Position numbers and translations under genes: made by a program
Notes under the pieces: generated by a model
Told to the model about the DNA's origin: nothing
What the model saw: only the letters and a program-made list of their open reading frames with translations
Database searches by the model: none
Shown here: piece by piece, positions 13,690 through 16,534 of the stretch
How the letters are laid out: every line of letters starts with the position of its first letter
Position numbering within the stretch: the stretch's first letter is position 1
Source: an uncultured Bacteroidales bacterium
Lineage (GTDB): Bacteria > Bacteroidota > Bacteroidia > Bacteroidales > Muribaculaceae
Length of the DNA: 16,534 bases
Reading direction: 5' to 3'
Assembly: GCA_949123685.1 (NCBI GenBank)
Contig: CASBHZ010000062.1
Coordinates: forward strand, 1-16,534

Positions 13690-14526
13690 TTATAACAGGT
13701 CAGTAATCACAGCCGCCGGAATATCCAGCTTTGAGAAAGCGAACATCTTTTTCCCCAGATCCTTTAACGAGGCTCCGATATGGTACACGTCCGTTTCATC
13801 AACGATCAGGAAACGGTCGTGACTGTCCCGGTACGTCCTGATGTCGATAGGTGGGTACTGGCTGTTATGCCTGTCAAGATCAAGTTGGAGTTGCTGCGTG
13901 ATACGCTGGGTGTAAATGGTGGCCGAGACACCGACGCTGCGTTTACTCAACATGAGCAAGACCGTTTCGTCCACATAGTTGTCGATAAGCACGATCGAAC
14001 GCCTGGCCGACTTTACCAGATCGGTAGCGAACTTGTACGCATCGAAAATCTGGCCGTTATAAAAAATGCCTTCGACCGGGGGCAAGGCAGTACGCACAAA
14101 AAAATCTATCTTCTCGGTATGTTGAGCGACAGTCCTTTCAAGTTCTGACAAACGTTTATTAATGGAATACCCTTTTAAAAGATAGTCCTTTAAAACCTTA
14201 TTCGCCCATTGCCTAAATAAAATACCTCTTTTACTATTGACACGAAACCCAATGGATATGATCGCATCCAAATTGTAATAAGTCAGATTGCGCATCACTT
14301 GCCGTTTGCCTTCCTGTCGAACTGTTCGGAAATCCCGAACAGTTGAACTTTCCTCTAATTCTTTCTGATCATATATGTTTTTTATATGCTCGCTTATATT
14401 TGCTTTGCTGGATTGAAAAAGATCCACAATTTGCGCCTGTGTCAGCCAAACGGTTTCATCTTCCAGCCTCACTTCCAACTTGACCGCTTCATCCGGCTGG
14501 TATAATATGATTTCTCCCTGTTCCAT
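13690..14526 (-). CDS. RhuM-family protein with PLD-like C-terminal domain
   Basis: Residues 1-130 match the RhuM (virulence RhuM family) pattern: IILYQPDEAVKLEVRLEDETVWLTQAQ in shorter pieces, a helix-turn-helix-like DLFQSSKANISEHIKNIY, then the diagnostic YYNLDAIISIGFRVNS and FRQWANKVLKDYLLKGY. A coiled linker (124-145) leads to a C-terminal domain with ARRSIVLIDNYVD and HDRFLIVDETDVYHIGASLKD, which resembles a single phospholipase D-like unit (His236 in place of the usual HxK, with Gly251-Ser253). The domain may bind or cut nucleic acid, but the usual HxK lysine is not evident, so activity is uncertain. RhuM proteins have no firmly established biochemical role. The start is three bases after the stop of the preceding gene, so they form an operon. 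Confidence 0.85.
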   Translation of the reverse strand: MEQGEIILYQPDEAVKLEVRLEDETVWLTQAQIVDLFQSSKANISEHIKNIYDQKELEESSTVRDFRTVRQEGKRQVMRNLTYYNLDAIISIGFRVNSKRGILFRQWANKVLKDYLLKGYSINKRLSELERTVAQHTEKIDFFVRTALPPVEGIFYNGQIFDAYKFATDLVKSARRSIVLIDNYVDETVLLMLSKRSVGVSATIYTQRITQQLQLDLDRHNSQYPPIDIRTYRDSHDRFLIVDETDVYHIGASLKDLGKKMFAFSKLDIPAAVITDLL

Positions 14527-14529
14527 TAC

Positions 14530-14859
14530 TTATTTACCTTTTCTTAATTCATCAAGCCTCTGCATCGCACCGCTGAACTTCTCACTAAACATCATATCAT
14601 CGGGCAAAACAAACCAGGTGGGAATACCTCTCGACTGTGGATTACCTATACATTCATCTTGCCCGTTCTGTTTGCGGTAATCGTCCCATTCACTATAAGC
14701 GATGTTCCAACGAATACCTAATTTATAGGTATTTTCCCATTTAATAATAGCCAGTGAATAGGCCGGATCATCTTTGCCGTCATAAATCACTTCTACAACT
14801 TCAACCACCCCTTTAGGGGAATTTATAAACTTCGGATTTTTATACGAATAAGTGCTCAT
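14530..14859 (-). CDS. Hypothetical protein cotranscribed with rhuM
   Basis: I do not recognise a family in this 109-residue protein, though it reads as a compact soluble domain: N-terminal beta-rich VVEVVEVIYDGKDDPAYSLAIIKW, then WNIAYSEWDDY, then NPQSRGIPTWFVLP and a helical basic end. No signal peptide or membrane segment. Its stop is three bases before the RhuM start, and a Bacteroides -7 box lies about 30 bases upstream of its own start, so it is the first gene of a two-gene operon. It may be a partner or regulator of the RhuM-PLD protein; that is inference from position. Confidence 0.75.
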   Translation of the reverse strand: MSTYSYKNPKFINSPKGVVEVVEVIYDGKDDPAYSLAIIKWENTYKLGIRWNIAYSEWDDYRKQNGQDECIGNPQSRGIPTWFVLPDDMMFSEKFSGAMQRLDELRKGK

Positions 14860-14885
14860 GTCTTTTATTTTTTATTCATAGCACA

Positions 14886-14893
14886 CAAAGATA
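14886..14893 (-). promoter_or_regulatory. -7 box for the rhuM operon
   Basis: TATCTTTG read leftwards lies 26 bases before the start of the first gene. A TTTG at a normal -33 distance is not evident; the upstream DNA is an alternating AT-rich stretch (14902-14926). Confidence 0.6.
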
Positions 14894-14975
14894 CTCAAAA
14901 CAAATATATACATATATACATACGTATGATTAACGTATAAAAACATTTATGGTTATTCTAATCTTTGATTAATTC

Positions 14976-15044
14976 CGGTACAGAAACAAAACGTACCGAA
15001 AGACGGAAACAGGATTTATTTCGGTACGCTTCCCCGATCGGTAC
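14976..15044. repeat. Candidate partition centromere (parS-like CGGTAC repeats)
   Basis: The hexamer CGGTAC or its complement GTACCG occurs four times: 14976-14981, 14993-14998 (inverted), 15022-15027 and 15039-15044. Neighbours in each pair start 17 bp apart. The central two form a 10-bp perfect inverted repeat, CGTACCGAAA (14992-15001) and TTTCGGTACG (15019-15028). In type Ib partition systems the centromere usually lies just upstream of parA, as here, and is bound by a small ribbon-helix-helix ParB. Function is inferred from position and symmetry. Confidence 0.65.
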
Positions 15045-15065
15045 AAAAAACACGCAAAAAACGAA

Positions 15066-15112
15066 AATACTACTTTTAGTCTTTTAGTATATTAGTATTT
15101 TGACTATATTTG
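15066..15112 (+). promoter_or_regulatory. parAB promoter with 8-bp tandem operator repeats
   Basis: The -7 box TATATTTG (15105-15112) fits TAnnTTTG, and TTTT (15082-15085) lies exactly 19 bases before it in the -33 position. TTAGT recurs at 15076, 15084 and 15092, an 8-bp period, within CTTTTAGT-CTTTTAGT-ATATTAGT; these overlap the -33 and spacer. Short phased repeats of 7-8 bp over a promoter are typical operators of ribbon-helix-helix repressors, so ParB may autoregulate here. Confidence 0.6.
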
Positions 15113-15144
15113 CGGACATGACAACCATTTAAAAAACTGAATTT

Positions 15145-15903
15145 ATGAGCAAAGCAAAAGTAATCTCCGTATTGAATCACAAGGGGGGAGTAGGAAAGAC
15201 CACAACCACGATCAACCTGGGCGGCGCGTTACGTCAAAAAGGGTACAAGGTTCTTTTGATCGACCTTGACGGACAAGCCAACCTGACTGAATCGCTGGGC
15301 TTCTCTGCGGAGCTTCCCCAAACGATCTACGGTGCGATGAAAGGCGAATACGACCTGCCGATCTACGAGCATAAGGACGGCCTTAGCGTCGTTCCCTCCT
15401 GCCTGGATCTCTCGGCCGTTGAAACGGAGTTAATCAACGAGGCCGGGCGGGAACTTATCTTAGCCCACCTTATCAAGGGCCAAAAGGAGAAATTCGATTA
15501 TATCCTGATCGACTGTCCCCCCTCGCTGTCGCTGCTCACGCTTAACGCACTGACGGCCTCGGATCGGTTGATTATCCCGGTTCAGGCTCAATTCCTGGCA
15601 ATGCGTGGAATGGCCAAACTTATGCAGGTCGTCCACAAGGTGCAGCAACGTTTGAACTCGGATCTTTCGATAGCCGGGGTTCTGATAACCCAGTACGACG
15701 GAAGAAAGAACCTGAACAAGAGCGTTTCGGAACTGGTACAGGAAACATTCCAGGGCAAAGTGTTCAGCACCCATATACGCAACTCCATTGCGCTGGCCGA
15801 AGCCCCGACACAAGGGCAGGATATTTTTCACTATGCCCCCAAATCTGCCGGGGCAGAGGACTACGAAAAGGTATGTAACGAACTGCTAACAGAAATAAAG
15901 TAA
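15145..15903 (+). CDS. parA: ParA partition ATPase (type Ib-like)
   Basis: This 252-residue Walker-type ATPase drives plasmid segregation by moving along the nucleoid with its ParB partner. The deviant Walker A is KGGVGKTT (signature Lys13, Lys18), Walker A' is IDLDGQAN (Asp40 and Asp42), and Walker B is ILIDCPPS (Asp123). There is no N-terminal helix-turn-helix extension, which places it with short ParAs (type Ib, or Soj-like) that do not bind their own operator; regulation therefore probably falls to the small partner encoded four bases downstream. The start at 15145 follows an AT-rich leader of about 30 bases without Shine-Dalgarno, as usual in Bacteroidales. Confidence 0.95.
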   Translation: MSKAKVISVLNHKGGVGKTTTTINLGGALRQKGYKVLLIDLDGQANLTESLGFSAELPQTIYGAMKGEYDLPIYEHKDGLSVVPSCLDLSAVETELINEAGRELILAHLIKGQKEKFDYILIDCPPSLSLLTLNALTASDRLIIPVQAQFLAMRGMAKLMQVVHKVQQRLNSDLSIAGVLITQYDGRKNLNKSVSELVQETFQGKVFSTHIRNSIALAEAPTQGQDIFHYAPKSAGAEDYEKVCNELLTEIK

Positions 15904-15907
15904 CCAT

Positions 15908-16165
15908 ATGGCAAAGAAGAACGATTTAAAAAACAGTATGTCGGCCGGGCTGACCGGGGGATTAGACAGCCTGATCCAATCCACGGCCGGGCAAAAAGAG
16001 GCTCAAAAGCCGAAGAAAGCGAAAACCGTGCATTGTAATTTTGTCATGGACGAAACCTATCACCAGAACTTAAAGCTGATCGCGATCCGCAAAGGCGATT
16101 CGCTAAAATCGGTATTGCAAGAGGCTATATCTGACTACTTGGATAAAAACAGTTCCCTGCTATAA
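15908..16165 (+). CDS. Small ParB-like ribbon-helix-helix partner
   Basis: This 85-residue protein has a flexible, basic N-terminus (1-42, with QKEAQKPKKAKT) and a C-terminal ribbon-helix-helix: strand VHCNFVMDE, helix TYHQNLKLIAIRKG, helix DSLKSVLQEAISDYLDKN. In type Ib systems such a protein binds the centromere and represses parA, and its unstructured N-terminus stimulates the ParA ATPase. The 4-base gap after parA indicates one operon. The candidate binding sites are the CGGTAC repeats and the 8-bp repeats upstream of parA. Confidence 0.85.
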   Translation: MAKKNDLKNSMSAGLTGGLDSLIQSTAGQKEAQKPKKAKTVHCNFVMDETYHQNLKLIAIRKGDSLKSVLQEAISDYLDKNSSLL

Positions 16166-16353
16166 CAGCGTATCGGGAATATACAGGGCAAACACTCCAC
16201 AAAAGAAATTCTCCAGGAAAAAGGTACGCAAAAAGCACCCCTACACATCAAAAAGTATATTGAAAATGCGATTCCCTATAAAGAACCCGTTGGCAGGATT
16301 AATCTTGCGTATGTTTAACCTGCCAACGGGTACGATATTAATAAACGTTTGGA
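16166..16353. other. Spacer after parB, open in the parB frame
   Basis: The frame of parB stays open for 50 codons after its stop, through LHIKKYIENAIPYKEPVGR to TAA at 16316-16318. There is no start codon at its left end. It could be a remnant of a fused gene or chance. The right part is the hairpin at 16285-16331. Confidence 0.3.
16285..16331. terminator. Large hairpin between convergent genes
   Basis: A 13-bp perfect stem, ACCCGTTGGCAGG (16285-16297) and CCTGCCAACGGGT (16319-16331), has a 21-base loop. It lies between the parB operon and the convergent fimbrillin gene and may be a shared terminator. The leftward side has TTCTTTA and the rightward side ACGATATT, so neither is a strong T tract. 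Confidence 0.65.
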
Positions 16354-16534
16354 TTAAGGTTGGGGTTGGACGTTTACGTCTCTATCTGCATCAACCCAGC
16401 CTGTTGTCTCTGCATCAAACTGGATCGGATTCAACACAGCCTCTCCCTGATCAGTATAACCACCACCGAAAATCAACGTGTAGATATGACGCTTGCCCGC
16501 TACCCATGTATCTCCGAACGGAACATAAATTGTT
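16354..16534 (-). CDS. Fimbrillin-family protein, C-terminal end (partial)
   Basis: The window cuts this gene: 59 C-terminal residues remain, running from TIYVPFGDTWVAGKRHIYTL through IFGGGYTDQGEAVLNPIQF to a final VQPQP. The WVAGKRHIYTLIFGGGY strand followed by an insertion and a closing W is the usual ending of Bacteroidales fimbrillin (FimA/Mfa-like) subunits and their relatives, secreted lipoproteins that build surface fimbriae. The donor strand and signal peptide lie outside. Its presence next to a partition module suggests either plasmid cargo or the edge of an integrated element. Confidence 0.75.
   Translation of the reverse strand, partial: TIYVPFGDTWVAGKRHIYTLIFGGGYTDQGEAVLNPIQFDAETTGWVDADRDVNVQPQP

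Overview
The window looks like accessory, plasmid-type DNA from a gut Bacteroidales (Bacteroides, Phocaeicola or Parabacteroides). The reasons are several Bacteroides-type -7 boxes (TAnnTTTG, mostly TATCTTTG), starts without clear Shine-Dalgarno sequences, Bacteroides-type mobA/mobB genes, a fragment of a CTnDOT-like rteA sensor kinase, an IS1380-family transposase of Bacteroides type and a fimbrillin C-terminus. It is a mosaic: at least six genes are truncated at sharp junctions with unrelated DNA. Bases 1-46 are not biological: they match the Illumina TruSeq index adapter, so position 1 is a contig end.

Layout. 48-3160: truncated serine recombinase, a small unknown gene, a small membrane protein, a RadC-like JAB protein, and two gene-poor stretches with hairpins. 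3159-4802: a replication module, with eight 21-bp iterons (five spaced exactly 32 bp apart) and a Rep protein on the minus strand whose stop codon lies inside the last iteron. 4894-6422: a HipA C-terminal remnant joined to a defective IS1380 copy. 6423-7759: mobA/mobB mobilization genes. 7781-8652: an AraC regulator and an aldo/keto reductase, both beheaded by one deletion across their shared divergent promoter. 8700-12043: an intact AraC regulator divergent from a tightly coupled operon of an MBL-fold hydrolase and two radical SAM proteins. 12044-12682: rteA and fic fragments butted together. 12714-13448: three 24-bp direct repeats and an intact serine recombinase. 13543-13660: a candidate small RNA. 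13690-14859: a RhuM-like protein with a PLD-like C-terminal domain and a small partner gene. 14976-16165: a type Ib-like partition module (inverted repeats, 8-bp tandem operators, ParA, small ribbon-helix-helix ParB). 16354-16534: the C-terminal end of a fimbrillin.

How the parts fit. Rep plus iterons, ParA/ParB plus centromere-like repeats, MobA/MobB and serine recombinases form a mobilizable plasmid-like backbone, although the rep and par modules are far apart and may come from different replicons. The main intact cargo is the AraC / MBL / radical SAM / radical SAM locus, whose three enzyme genes overlap by ATGA at both joints and are probably translated together. The second cargo candidate is the RhuM-PLD operon with a convergent small RNA. 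I regard these two as the best places to look for undescribed biology; their functions cannot be settled from sequence alone.
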